A DNA stretch of 5,440 bases from Atribacterota bacterium. Lineage in GTDB: Bacteria > Atribacterota > Phoenicimicrobiia > Phoenicimicrobiales > Phoenicimicrobiaceae. The notes under the pieces were generated by a model. It worked only from the letters and a program-made list of their open reading frames with translations, was not told the origin of the DNA and searched no databases. The position numbers and the translations under genes were made by a program. The stretch's first letter is position 1, and the number at the start of each line of letters is the position of its first letter. Positions 1 to 5,375 of the stretch are shown here, one piece after another. The stretch lies in assembly GCA_030668465.1 (NCBI GenBank), contig DAOUTX010000086.1, positions 1 to 5,440 on the forward strand. Reading direction: 5' to 3'.

Positions 1-1
1 A

Positions 2-784
2 AATGACAAACATTTTTCAAAAATAAAGATAATTCGTAGGCGGATAAAACAACTTTTAATAATTCCTGTAATTGTAGAAGATAAAGTATTAGGGGTTATA
101 AATTTAGAAAATACTTCCCTTAACCCCGATACAATAAACTTACTAAGGTCCTTTTCTGAGGGGGCGGCAGTCGCTATTAACAATGCCCGCTTATATCAAA
201 AAATTCAGGATAGTTATTTTGAAATTGCAAAAGCACTAGCCCAGGCCATCGAAGCAAAAGACCCCTATACTCATGGCCATTCAGCAAGAGTTGTGGAGCA
301 TACAGTATTAATCGCCCAAAAGCTGGACCTACCGGAAGAAGAGAAAGAGTTATTAAAATATGCAGCAATGCTGCACGATATCGGAAAAATTGGGGTAAGG
401 GGAATTGTTTTAAATAATTCTAAGGATTTAACCGGCGAGGAATACGATGAAATAAAGAAACATCCTCTTGTTGGCGAGGACATTATAAAACCTATAGAAT
501 TATTACAACCAATCAGGCCATTAATCAGACACCATCACGAATGGTACAACGGTAAAGGTTATCCTGATGGATTATCCGGAGAAAATATTCCCCTGAGTGC
601 CCGCATCCTGGCCGTTGCCGATGCCTATGATGCCATGAAATCTGACCGACCCTATCGTAAAGCCCTAACAGAAGAAACAGCTATCCAGGAGCTTAGACAA
701 GGAAGTGGAACTCAGTTTGAACCTAAATTAGTGGAAATATTTTTAGAAATATTAAAACAAAACTTGTCAGGGGCGGTCCTTTGA
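2..784 (+). CDS. GAF / HD-GYP domain protein, 5'-truncated (probable c-di-GMP phosphodiesterase)
   Basis: The reading frame is open from base 2 to a TGA at 782-784, giving 260 residues; the 5' end lies outside the window. The first ~60 residues look like the end of a GAF sensor domain (LLIIPVIVEDKVLGVINLEN, then an A-rich helix ending NNARLYQ). A helical linker leads into an HD-GYP domain: HGHSARV, LHDIGKIG (HD at 374-379), KKHPLVGEDI, HHHEWYNGKGYP (GYP at 557-565), ADAYDAM and GTQFEP. All the metal-binding His/Asp motifs of the family appear present, so an active enzyme hydrolysing cyclic di-GMP (or a related dinucleotide) in the cytoplasm is expected. GAF would sense a ligand or mediate dimerisation. 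The GTG at 293 is not the start, because conserved HD-GYP and GAF sequence continues upstream in frame. The last codons and stop lie in a GC-rich palindromic repeat. Family assignment is firm; exact substrate is inferred. Confidence 0.93.
   Translation, partial: NDKHFSKIKIIRRRIKQLLIIPVIVEDKVLGVINLENTSLNPDTINLLRSFSEGAAVAINNARLYQKIQDSYFEIAKALAQAIEAKDPYTHGHSARVVEHTVLIAQKLDLPEEEKELLKYAAMLHDIGKIGVRGIVLNNSKDLTGEEYDEIKKHPLVGEDIIKPIELLQPIRPLIRHHHEWYNGKGYPDGLSGENIPLSARILAVADAYDAMKSDRPYRKALTEETAIQELRQGSGTQFEPKLVEIFLEILKQNLSGAVL
766..784. repeat. Degenerate copy of GC-rich palindromic repeat at the HD-GYP 3' end
   Basis: The stretch GTCAGGGGCGGTCCTTTGA matches the core of the palindrome at 1716-1742 (CCAGGGGACGGTCCTCTG), with one base missing in the centre and a few substitutions. 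It has the same orientation as that copy. It is GC-rich within AT-rich DNA and encodes the final residues (LSGAVL) and stop of the HD-GYP gene. It is read here as a decayed REP-like unit. The similarity is visible by eye; the family identity is inferred. Confidence 0.5.
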
Positions 785-798
785 TAAACTAATTAGAA

Positions 799-1695
799 TT
801 AAAGCAGTGCGGTACTGAAGTACCTTTCAGCCCGGTCAGGTAATACAGTCACCACCCGGTTACGCCCATTATCCACATGAAGGGCGGCAAAGACATTAGC
901 TCCTGATGAAGTCCCCACCAACAACCCCTCTTCTTTGGAGAGTTGGCGAGTAGTTTCAATAGCTTCCTCATCAGTAACAGTAAATACCATATCTACCTGT
1001 TTTACATCCAGGACAGCAGGGATAAATCCGTCACCGATTCCCTGAATCTGGTGAAGACCTGGTTCATGTCCCAATAAGGCAGAACTGTTTTTTGGCTCCA
1101 CTGCCACAATTTTTACTTTAGGATTTTTTTCTTTTAAAAATTTTCCAATCCCCTGAAGGGTTCCCCCACTTCCTACTCCAGCTACAAATACATCTATTTT
1201 CCCTTTCATTTCATTCCAGATTTCAGGTGCAGTTTGTTGATAATGAAGCTCTGGGTTATGGGGATTTACAAATTGGTCAGCAACAAAATATTTTTCCGGT
1301 TCTACTTCTTTAATCTCCCGCATCTTTTTTATGCTTCCGGGTAGGCTCCCTTTAGCCGAGGTGAAGATAATCTCTCCCCCAAAAGCCTGAATTATTTTCT
1401 TTCTTTCTTCACTCATATTCTCCGGCATTACACAGATTACCTGGTAGCCCTTCTGCACACCCACCAAAGTTAAGCCAATTCCGGTATTCCCGGAAGTTGC
1501 CTCAATAATGGTCATCCCCGTTTTAAGCTTTCCTTCTTTTTCCGCTATTTCGATAATGTATTTGGCTACTCTATCTTTAATGCTCCCCCCGGGATTTAGA
1601 TGTTCAGCTTTTACAAATACATTTCCAGAAGACATCTTTTTTAATTGAATTAAAGGGACATTTCCTATTGCCTCCAGAACTGAATTTATCAGCAT
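799..1695 (-). CDS. cysK: Cysteine synthase family protein (PLP-dependent O-acetylserine sulfhydrylase type)
   Basis: A fold-type II PLP enzyme of 298 residues, close to the usual ~300 of cysteine synthases. It should make L-cysteine from O-acetylserine and sulfide in the cytoplasm. Visible motifs: the PLP-lysine loop NPGGSIKDR (Lys40), the substrate loop TSGNTGIG (67-74), the phosphate-binding glycine loop GVGSGGT (173-179), and the SSGAN motif (263-267) carrying the serine near the PLP ring nitrogen. The C-terminus (VVTVLPDRAERYFST) is complete. The MPENMSEERKK segment recalls the CysM/MccA-like branch, so use of phosphoserine, homocysteine or another beta-substituted serine cannot be excluded; the cysK symbol is by family. 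The ATG at 1695 has a perfect AAGGAGG 9 nt upstream. The gene has its own promoter at 1766-1794, lies convergent to HD-GYP with 14 bp between, and is bracketed by two palindromic repeat copies. No serine acetyltransferase gene is adjacent. Confidence 0.93.
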   Translation of the reverse strand: MLINSVLEAIGNVPLIQLKKMSSGNVFVKAEHLNPGGSIKDRVAKYIIEIAEKEGKLKTGMTIIEATSGNTGIGLTLVGVQKGYQVICVMPENMSEERKKIIQAFGGEIIFTSAKGSLPGSIKKMREIKEVEPEKYFVADQFVNPHNPELHYQQTAPEIWNEMKGKIDVFVAGVGSGGTLQGIGKFLKEKNPKVKIVAVEPKNSSALLGHEPGLHQIQGIGDGFIPAVLDVKQVDMVFTVTDEEAIETTRQLSKEEGLLVGTSSGANVFAALHVDNGRNRVVTVLPDRAERYFSTALL

Positions 1696-1704
1696 AATAA
1701 CAAG

Positions 1705-1711
1705 CCTCCTT
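1705..1711 (-). promoter_or_regulatory. Ribosome binding site of cysK-like gene
   Basis: AAGGAGG on the minus strand, a full anti-SD match, 9 nt before the ATG at 1695. It fixes that start. It begins only 4 nt (TTTT) after the palindromic hairpin at 1716-1742, so folding of the hairpin could affect access to it. Confidence 0.85.
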
Positions 1712-1715
1712 AAAA

Positions 1716-1742
1716 CCTGCCAGGGGACGGTCCTCTGTCAGG
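1716..1742. repeat. 27-bp GC-rich imperfect palindrome (REP-like) in the cysK leader
   Basis: Reading from CCTGCCAGGGGAC to GTCCTCTGTCAGG around a central G, 12 of 13 base pairs form if one G-T wobble is allowed; the only mismatch is the fifth pair. It is a GC island in AT-rich DNA. A degenerate copy sits at 766-784, beyond the other end of cysK. On the minus strand it lies in the 5' leader of cysK and is followed by TTTT, then the ribosome binding site. It may be a REP-type repeat, a leader hairpin, or both. Confidence 0.7.
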
Positions 1743-1765
1743 AAAAAATAATTTCTTGATTAAAA

Positions 1766-1794
1766 ATTATAACAAGATTAGTCAGGATTTGCAA
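1766..1794 (-). promoter_or_regulatory. Promoter of cysK-like gene
   Basis: On the minus strand there is TTGCAA (-35, 1789-1794), a 17-bp spacer, and a perfect TATAAT (-10, 1766-1771) preceded by TGT, making an extended -10. Transcription would start near 1759, giving a leader of about 64 nt that contains the palindrome and the ribosome binding site. The -35 matches the TTGACA consensus at 4 of 6 bases, but spacing and -10 are ideal. Confidence 0.7.
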
Positions 1795-1855
1795 GAAAAA
1801 TAATTATTCAGCAAAATACCAAAGGACTGATGGTGTTTGTTAGATATGTTTTTTA

Positions 1856-2650
1856 TCAATCACGAATAACTTTGTTGAAGCTATCTACAAAATTACCTAA
1901 TGCTTCCGATAAAATCACGGTTTGGTGACAGGTAATAAACTTTACCCCTAATTCAATCCAGTATTTTATCAAATCAGGTGATGTGGCTACCACACCAGCT
2001 ACTTTACCTGAATTTACTATCTTTTTAATTGCCTCTTTTATGATGTTTTTTACAATCGGATTATTATATTCTCCGGGGAAACCTAATGATTGGGATAAAT
2101 CAACAGCCCCAATAAAAACTACATCTATCTCTTTGAGCTTGAGGATTTTATCCAGATTATCAACTGCCTCTTTAGTTTCAAATTGAACAATTAGTATAAT
2201 CTCTTTATTGGAAGTCTCAATGTGACTTTTTTCGCCGACAGTTATGCCATATCCAGCAGCCCGGCTAACATTTATTAATCCTCTGAATCGTTCTCTTTTT
2301 TGATCCACTCTTTGAATGTACTTGGATAAAGATACAGCTCTTTTAGCCTCTTCTAAAGTGCTGACCATGGGAAAGATAATTCCCATAGCCCCCACATCTA
2401 ATGCCTTTAAAATATATGTTTTCTGAATTTCACTTACTCTAATTATTGGAACAATATTAGTCCGTTCAGCCGCACAAATCAAAGGTATGCAGGATTCAGC
2501 AGACATTGGTCCATGTTCTGTGTCTAAAATAATAAAATCGTATCCTGAATAACCTGACATTTCAGCAAGATCTATTGAATTAATACTCTGCCAAATTCCT
2601 AATACTGATTCTCCCCTTAAAAGTTTCTCTTTTACTTTATTTTTCCTCAT
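1856..2650 (-). CDS. HpcH/HpaI aldolase family protein
   Basis: 264 residues, the usual length for the HpaI/GarL class II aldolase family. These metal-dependent cytoplasmic enzymes cleave 4-hydroxy-2-oxo acids to pyruvate (or a pyruvate-like product) and an aldehyde, as in aromatic and sugar-acid breakdown. Visible motifs: LDTEHGPM with the probable catalytic His46, Arg71 in PIIRV for the pyruvate carboxylate, RGLINVSRAAGYG (124-135), and metal ligands Glu158 (VQFET) and Asp184 (VDLSQSLGFPG). The usual IGPxDLS is IGAVDLS here, a mild substitution. An in-frame TGA two codons upstream fixes the ATG at 2650 as the first start. AAGGAG at 2665-2670 lies 14 nt before it, longer than normal. No pathway partner (hydratase, dehydrogenase, transporter) is nearby, so the substrate is unknown. 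It lies 160 bp upstream of cysK, which has its own promoter. Confidence 0.9.
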   Translation of the reverse strand: MRKNKVKEKLLRGESVLGIWQSINSIDLAEMSGYSGYDFIILDTEHGPMSAESCIPLICAAERTNIVPIIRVSEIQKTYILKALDVGAMGIIFPMVSTLEEAKRAVSLSKYIQRVDQKRERFRGLINVSRAAGYGITVGEKSHIETSNKEIILIVQFETKEAVDNLDKILKLKEIDVVFIGAVDLSQSLGFPGEYNNPIVKNIIKEAIKKIVNSGKVAGVVATSPDLIKYWIELGVKFITCHQTVILSEALGNFVDSFNKVIRD

Positions 2651-2664
2651 AATTCAATAATTCA

Positions 2665-2670
2665 CTCCTT
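2665..2670 (-). promoter_or_regulatory. Ribosome binding site of HpcH/HpaI aldolase gene (long spacing)
   Basis: AAGGAG on the minus strand, 14 nt before the ATG at 2650. This is longer than the usual 5-10 nt, but no other start fits because an in-frame stop lies at 2654-2656. Confidence 0.5.
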
Positions 2671-2685
2671 AGATACTTTATAAAA

Positions 2686-2691
2686 ATTATA
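2686..2691 (-). promoter_or_regulatory. Probable -10 box for the aldolase gene
   Basis: A perfect TATAAT on the minus strand about 35 nt upstream of the ATG at 2650. A convincing -35 is missing: TTTTTT is at 17 bp, and TTGATT is 21 bp away inside the terminator-like hairpin. The region is AT-rich, so chance is possible. Confidence 0.35.
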
Positions 2692-2708
2692 AATCCTTCT
2701 TTTCCTTT

Positions 2709-2728
2709 AAAAAATCAATGGTTGATTT
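2709..2728 (-). terminator. Weak intrinsic terminator after the LapA-domain gene
   Basis: On the minus strand AAATCAA-CCA-TTGATTT forms a 7-bp stem with a 3-nt loop and runs into a T tract (T6 in total, part of it in the stem). It lies about 20 nt after the stop of the LapA-domain gene. The stem is AT-rich, so termination may be inefficient. Confidence 0.35.
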
Positions 2729-2747
2729 AGGGGGAAAATTGAGGGGA

Positions 2748-3089
2748 TTATTCTAAGGGTAGTTCCGGTTCGTCCCTTTCGATTTCCTCTTCTACTTTGA
2801 TTCCAGTCTCTTCCCTTGTTTTGCTTCCACCCTCTCTTTGAAGGTTGCTCTCTAATTCTTGAATCTTCTTCTTTTGACTGGAAATCAATTTGATTCTCTT
2901 TATCTTTGAAGGTACCGAGACCAATAAACTCATTATAACTCCCAGAGCGACGGTAATCAAAAGCACCAGCGCTAATGAACTTTCAAATCTCCAGGTCAGA
3001 AAACTCACTATGATAGGAACTGTATTCTGAAGGGCAAAAACAACGGCCAGAATAGCTACAATAATAGCCACAATTAATTGTAACTGCAT
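2748..3089 (-). CDS. LapA-domain (DUF1049) small inner-membrane protein
   Basis: 113 residues from the ATG at 3089. Two membrane segments (about 3-20 and 38-59) frame the family signature FALQNTVPIIVSFLTWRFESSLAL. A charged helix follows (about 61-86, KIKRIKL...KKKIQELE, probably coiled coil), then an acidic tail rich in Glu ending ELPLE. In Escherichia coli, LapA works with LapB to control lipopolysaccharide synthesis at the inner membrane; for this distant homologue only a membrane location is safe. The start at 3089 is preferred over an in-frame ATG at 3128. The former has AAAGGGGTGA 7 nt upstream; the latter has no SD and lies at about the expected transcription start of the promoter at 3138-3143. 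The 13 extra residues (MKLKEIQERGEIF) also precede a normal family N-terminus. No lapB-like gene is seen in the window. Confidence 0.85.
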   Translation of the reverse strand: MQLQLIVAIIVAILAVVFALQNTVPIIVSFLTWRFESSLALVLLITVALGVIMSLLVSVPSKIKRIKLISSQKKKIQELESNLQREGGSKTREETGIKVEEEIERDEPELPLE

Positions 3090-3096
3090 AAAAATC

Positions 3097-3106
3097 TCAC
3101 CCCTTT
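3097..3106 (-). promoter_or_regulatory. Ribosome binding site that sets the LapA-domain start
   Basis: AAAGGGGTGA on the minus strand, 7 nt before the ATG at 3089. It supports the 113-residue protein rather than the 126-residue form starting at 3128. Confidence 0.7.
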
Positions 3107-3137
3107 CTTGGATTTCTTTTAATTTCATATTATTAAT

Positions 3138-3146
3138 ATTATATCA
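3138..3146 (-). promoter_or_regulatory. Extended -10 promoter of the LapA-domain gene
   Basis: TGATATAAT on the minus strand is a perfect -10 with the TGn extension, in the 20-bp gap after the methyltransferase stop. Transcription would begin near 3131, about 40 nt before the ATG at 3089. No good -35 is visible 16-18 bp upstream, which extended -10 promoters can tolerate. Confidence 0.5.
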
Positions 3147-3148
3147 CT

Positions 3149-3673
3149 TTAATATGGCAATTTAATTGGAAGTAACATGGGCACTTTCTTCTTATATTCC
3201 TCATATATCGACCCAAACCTTTGTGTTAGAAGTTTTTCTTCATACCGTGAGATCATATAATAAAATATTATAATTACGAACCACACTAAAATTGAAAGGA
3301 GAGATAGCGATAATAAAATGAAGCCAAGATAAAGTAGTATCGAGCCAAGGTATATCGGATGGCGTACAATAGAAAATACACCGGTTGTAATTACCTGTGG
3401 CTCTTCTCTTGTCTCTCCAAATACTATTTTTAGACCAGCCCAAGCCAATAATCCGGATATTACTAATATGATTAGAGCAATTGGAACACGAATATAATTA
3501 GATAGGTATTGAGTTAAAAAAGTAGAATATTTGAATGCAAATGAGTCCGCAATCCATACAATAAGAAAGATAACCAGTAGAATTAACTGGCCCATATCGC
3601 CGAAAGCGTACTCTCCTGTTAAGTCACCACGATGTTGGTGTGATTTTCTCAAATGTCCTTTTTCACTTTTCAT
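3149..3673 (-). CDS. Isoprenylcysteine carboxyl methyltransferase (ICMT)/phospholipid methyltransferase-family membrane protein
   Basis: 174 residues with a polar N-terminus (LTGEYAFGDMGQL) and hydrophobic segments at about 29-48, 61-84, 107-121 and 123-141. The family core is clear: GVFSIVRHPIYLGS (RHPxY at 104-108), then EEKLLTQRFGSIYEEYKKKV (EE 145-146, FGxxYxxY 153-160). In this family these conserved motifs bind S-adenosylmethionine and close the active site at the membrane face. It should therefore methylate a lipid-soluble or membrane-bound substrate, but bacterial members mostly have no proven substrate and prenylcysteine is unlikely here. The ATG at 3673 is the only start after an in-frame stop at 3698-3700, though its AAGGA lies only about 3 nt away, so initiation may be weak. 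The LapA-domain gene follows after 20-59 bp, depending on its start. Confidence 0.85.
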   Translation of the reverse strand: MKSEKGHLRKSHQHRGDLTGEYAFGDMGQLILLVIFLIVWIADSFAFKYSTFLTQYLSNYIRVPIALIILVISGLLAWAGLKIVFGETREEPQVITTGVFSIVRHPIYLGSILLYLGFILLSLSLLSILVWFVIIIFYYMISRYEEKLLTQRFGSIYEEYKKKVPMLLPIKLPY

Positions 3674-3699
3674 TTTCCTTGCTCTTTGTCTTTTGGGTC

Positions 3700-3769
3700 A
3701 GGTTTCAACATTTAACATGAATTACCTGGTTATCTCATTTAAGATTAACTTAGTCGAATGTTGAGACCT
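3700..3769. repeat. 70-bp element with 13-bp terminal inverted repeats
   Basis: AGGTTTCAACATT (3700-3712) is matched by AATGTTGAGACCT (3757-3769), 12 of 13 bases in inverted orientation, around a 44-bp AT-rich centre with no coding capacity. It fills most of the 114-bp gap between the DUF3795 and methyltransferase genes. It looks like a small non-autonomous palindromic element or a decayed transposon end pair. No transposase gene is in the window. It is not followed by a T run, so it is unlikely to be a simple terminator. Confidence 0.5.
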
Positions 3770-3787
3770 CTGTATTATTTCTTTTCT

Positions 3788-4360
3788 TCATTTTCTTAAT
3801 TTTAAATAGTAATTCTTTCTCTCAGCTAATTCATCCAATATTGAGTGGAGAATTTTAGACTTCTCTTTAATCTCCAGTCCGAAGGAATTCTTCTTCGCTT
3901 TATTCAATGCCTCCCCTAATTCTTCAATCTCTAAAACTGTTGCGGCAATACAATAATAACTTTTGGAGCGTCCTTCGTTAAATTCTTGCAACATCTCTTT
4001 CAATAAGTTCTCTCTTGTTTTTTGTTCCTTTTCAAACTCATTAACTCCGTTCTTTTGAATGAAGGCAATATTATTTTCCAACTTCTGATAACATTTAAAA
4101 GAATCAACCCGTTTACTAAATTCTCTATGCTTTCTCCATTTTTTACAAGTTTCATTTTCTTTACATTGCCAGCAAAATTCAATCCCCTTTTTCTTTATCC
4201 CACAAGTGATGAAAGGACATCCAGCAGACATTCTAAATTCGCTTTTACACCCTCCACACCTGCTTTTACTTTCGGTGTGGTAACGGGTGCAAAGTCTGCA
4301 AGAAAGACCACAGATTCCAATCTCAGGATATTTGATTTGCACATTTAATTTTTTTGTCAT
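3788..4360 (-). CDS. Cysteine-rich DUF3795 protein
   Basis: 190 residues from the ATG at 4360. The N-terminal third is the DUF3795 domain, with ten cysteines between residues 17 and 72 (CGLSCRLC, CGGC, CPFITC, FCWQC, then C72), spaced like zinc or iron-sulfur ligands. Two more cysteines follow, in FKCYQK and SYYCIA. The rest is charged and mainly helical (NNIAFIQKNGVNEFEKEQK, EFNEGRSKSYYCIAATVLEIEEL) and ends KLRK. No signal peptide or membrane segment is seen, so it is probably cytoplasmic. The biochemical role of this family is not established; redox or metal binding is inference from the cysteines. A TTG at 4384 would add eight residues, but it lies inside a hairpin and has no better SD; neither start has a strong SD (GAAAAG before the ATG). 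It begins 48 bp after the CsgG-like gene, so the two may share a transcript. Confidence 0.8.
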   Translation of the reverse strand: MTKKLNVQIKYPEIGICGLSCRLCTRYHTESKSRCGGCKSEFRMSAGCPFITCGIKKKGIEFCWQCKENETCKKWRKHREFSKRVDSFKCYQKLENNIAFIQKNGVNEFEKEQKTRENLLKEMLQEFNEGRSKSYYCIAATVLEIEELGEALNKAKKNSFGLEIKEKSKILHSILDELAERKNYYLKLRK

Positions 4361-4370
4361 ATTATTTACT

Positions 4371-4388
4371 TTTCTTGTTTTCAAGAAA
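4371..4388 (-). other. Perfect 7-bp stem hairpin just upstream of the DUF3795 start
   Basis: On the minus strand TTTCTTG-AAAA-CAAGAAA forms a perfect 7-bp stem with a 4-nt loop, in the 48-bp gap between the CsgG-like stop and the DUF3795 ATG. No T run follows, so it is not a typical intrinsic terminator. It could serve as an mRNA processing or stability hairpin between two co-transcribed genes. The stem is AT-rich and weak. Confidence 0.4.
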
Positions 4389-4408
4389 CTCTTTTATCTT
4401 TATCCTCT

Positions 4409-5362
4409 TTATCTTATAACTTCTACAATATCAGTGGGCATTATATCTGTATTAGAAAACTTAGTTGTAACCAGGGCTATAGAAAGTTTTTCTTTTACTG
4501 TCATTATCCTTGCCTGAGCAATTAAATCTAATTCTCTATCCAGGATTTCGTTGGTTTTAGGATCTAATATAACCTCCCCTTCCTGGAAGATTTTTATTTC
4601 ATCTCCCACTTTGATGCCAGAATCTTCCCCCAGATTTATATACACTTTAGTTATTTCCCCACTTGAAGTTGATTCTACTTTTACTACATATCCTTCTAAA
4701 GGCAGGGAAGAGATTATCATTGTTTTACTATCTAACTTTATCGCAAATTCCGCTGCAGCTTGCTGGCATACATCCTCTATAGCAGAGAAAATATCTGTCG
4801 CCGATTCAGAAGATAACCCTAATCCTCCAGCAATAGGAACACGAATGGATACTCCGGATTTGGAAGTGGTTCCTTTTTTTACTTCAGAAAAAATAATTTC
4901 TCCTGTTGTAACATTTATAGCCCTTACTGTTACGGTAACTGTCGCAGATGATTTTTTTAAACTTAAAGGCCCTAATTTGATTCCTCCTGATTTCTTATAA
5001 ACTATACTGGTAACACTTCCGGTGACTATTGAATCTACACCGAGCATTTTCCCAATTTTCACCGCAGTAGAAGGGTCAACCCTTCCGGAATAAGCTTGAA
5101 AATCTTGTTCTTTCAAGATAGCATCTAACTTAACCCTTTCGAATACCCGAAAGCGCTCAGTCTTTATCAAGGCATTTATCATTAAATCTGTAGCGGCCTT
5201 AGAGAGTTCTGAATTAATATGCCAAATGTAACCCGGGGCAGTTGAGTCAAATCCGATAACTGCTACCCTGGGTAGCTCTTTAGAAAATCCCAGACTCGAA
5301 ATCGTTAAGACAATTATTATAACCATTAAAACTTTCAAAGTTATATTTCCTGCCTTTATCAT
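4409..5362 (-). CDS. Secreted CsgG-like protein with FlgT-like C-terminal domain
   Basis: 317 residues from the ATG at 5362. An N-terminal signal peptide (Lys at 3 and 10, hydrophobic core 11-24, likely cleavage GFS|KE after 27) precedes a CsgG-type domain: LPRVAVIGFD (30-39), FRVFERVKLDAILKEQ (71-86), AVKIGKMLGVDSIVTGSV (100-117) and a beta-rich VTVTVRAINVTTGEI. The C-terminal region (about 225-317) has KVYINLGEDSGIKVGDEIKIF and DPKTNE, like the FlgT C-terminal domain. CsgG itself is an outer-membrane secretion channel for curli, but there is no lipobox cysteine and no curli partner gene here. A periplasmic or surface role is therefore likely, and pore formation is unproven. The start is set by GGAGGT 7 nt upstream; an in-frame TTG at 5392 would add ten residues and has no SD. 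The DUF3795 gene follows closely. Confidence 0.85.
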   Translation of the reverse strand: MIKAGNITLKVLMVIIIVLTISSLGFSKELPRVAVIGFDSTAPGYIWHINSELSKAATDLMINALIKTERFRVFERVKLDAILKEQDFQAYSGRVDPSTAVKIGKMLGVDSIVTGSVTSIVYKKSGGIKLGPLSLKKSSATVTVTVRAINVTTGEIIFSEVKKGTTSKSGVSIRVPIAGGLGLSSESATDIFSAIEDVCQQAAAEFAIKLDSKTMIISSLPLEGYVVKVESTSSGEITKVYINLGEDSGIKVGDEIKIFQEGEVILDPKTNEILDRELDLIAQARIMTVKEKLSIALVTTKFSNTDIMPTDIVEVIR

Positions 5363-5369
5363 TTTTATA

Positions 5370-5375
5370 ACCTCC
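5370..5375 (-). promoter_or_regulatory. Ribosome binding site of the CsgG-like gene
   Basis: GGAGGT (within GGGAGGT) on the minus strand, 7 nt before the ATG at 5362. It makes this the start and leaves a normal signal peptide at the N-terminus. The remaining bases to the window edge (5376-5440) are AT-rich, and no convincing promoter was found in them. Confidence 0.75.

Noticed and set aside
293..784. HD-GYP gene starting at the GTG at 293
   Set aside because: The frame stays open to the left edge and encodes the first HD-GYP helix, including HGHSARV, and a GAF end. The start is outside the window.
811..824. Hairpin GGTAC-TGAA-GTACC as a terminator between the convergent genes
   Set aside because: It lies inside the cysK coding region, has only 5 bp and is not followed by a T run.
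1795..1855. Terminator after the aldolase gene
   Set aside because: Only short AT-rich complementarities (AATAATTATT and ACCA/TGGT) are visible, with no convincing stem plus T run.
3090..3128. N-terminal extension of the LapA-domain protein (MKLKEIQERGEIF)
   Set aside because: No SD precedes the ATG at 3128, and it overlaps the expected transcription start. The ATG at 3089 has a strong SD.
4022..4348. Open frames overlapping the DUF3795 gene (plus strand 4022-4348, minus strand 4000-4182)
   Set aside because: They are in other frames of a well-supported gene, lack SD sites and show no recognisable family.
4551..5000. 149-codon open frame on the plus strand
   Set aside because: It lies entirely antisense to the CsgG-like gene, has no SD, and its translation matches no family I recognise. 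The minus-strand frame carries clear family motifs.
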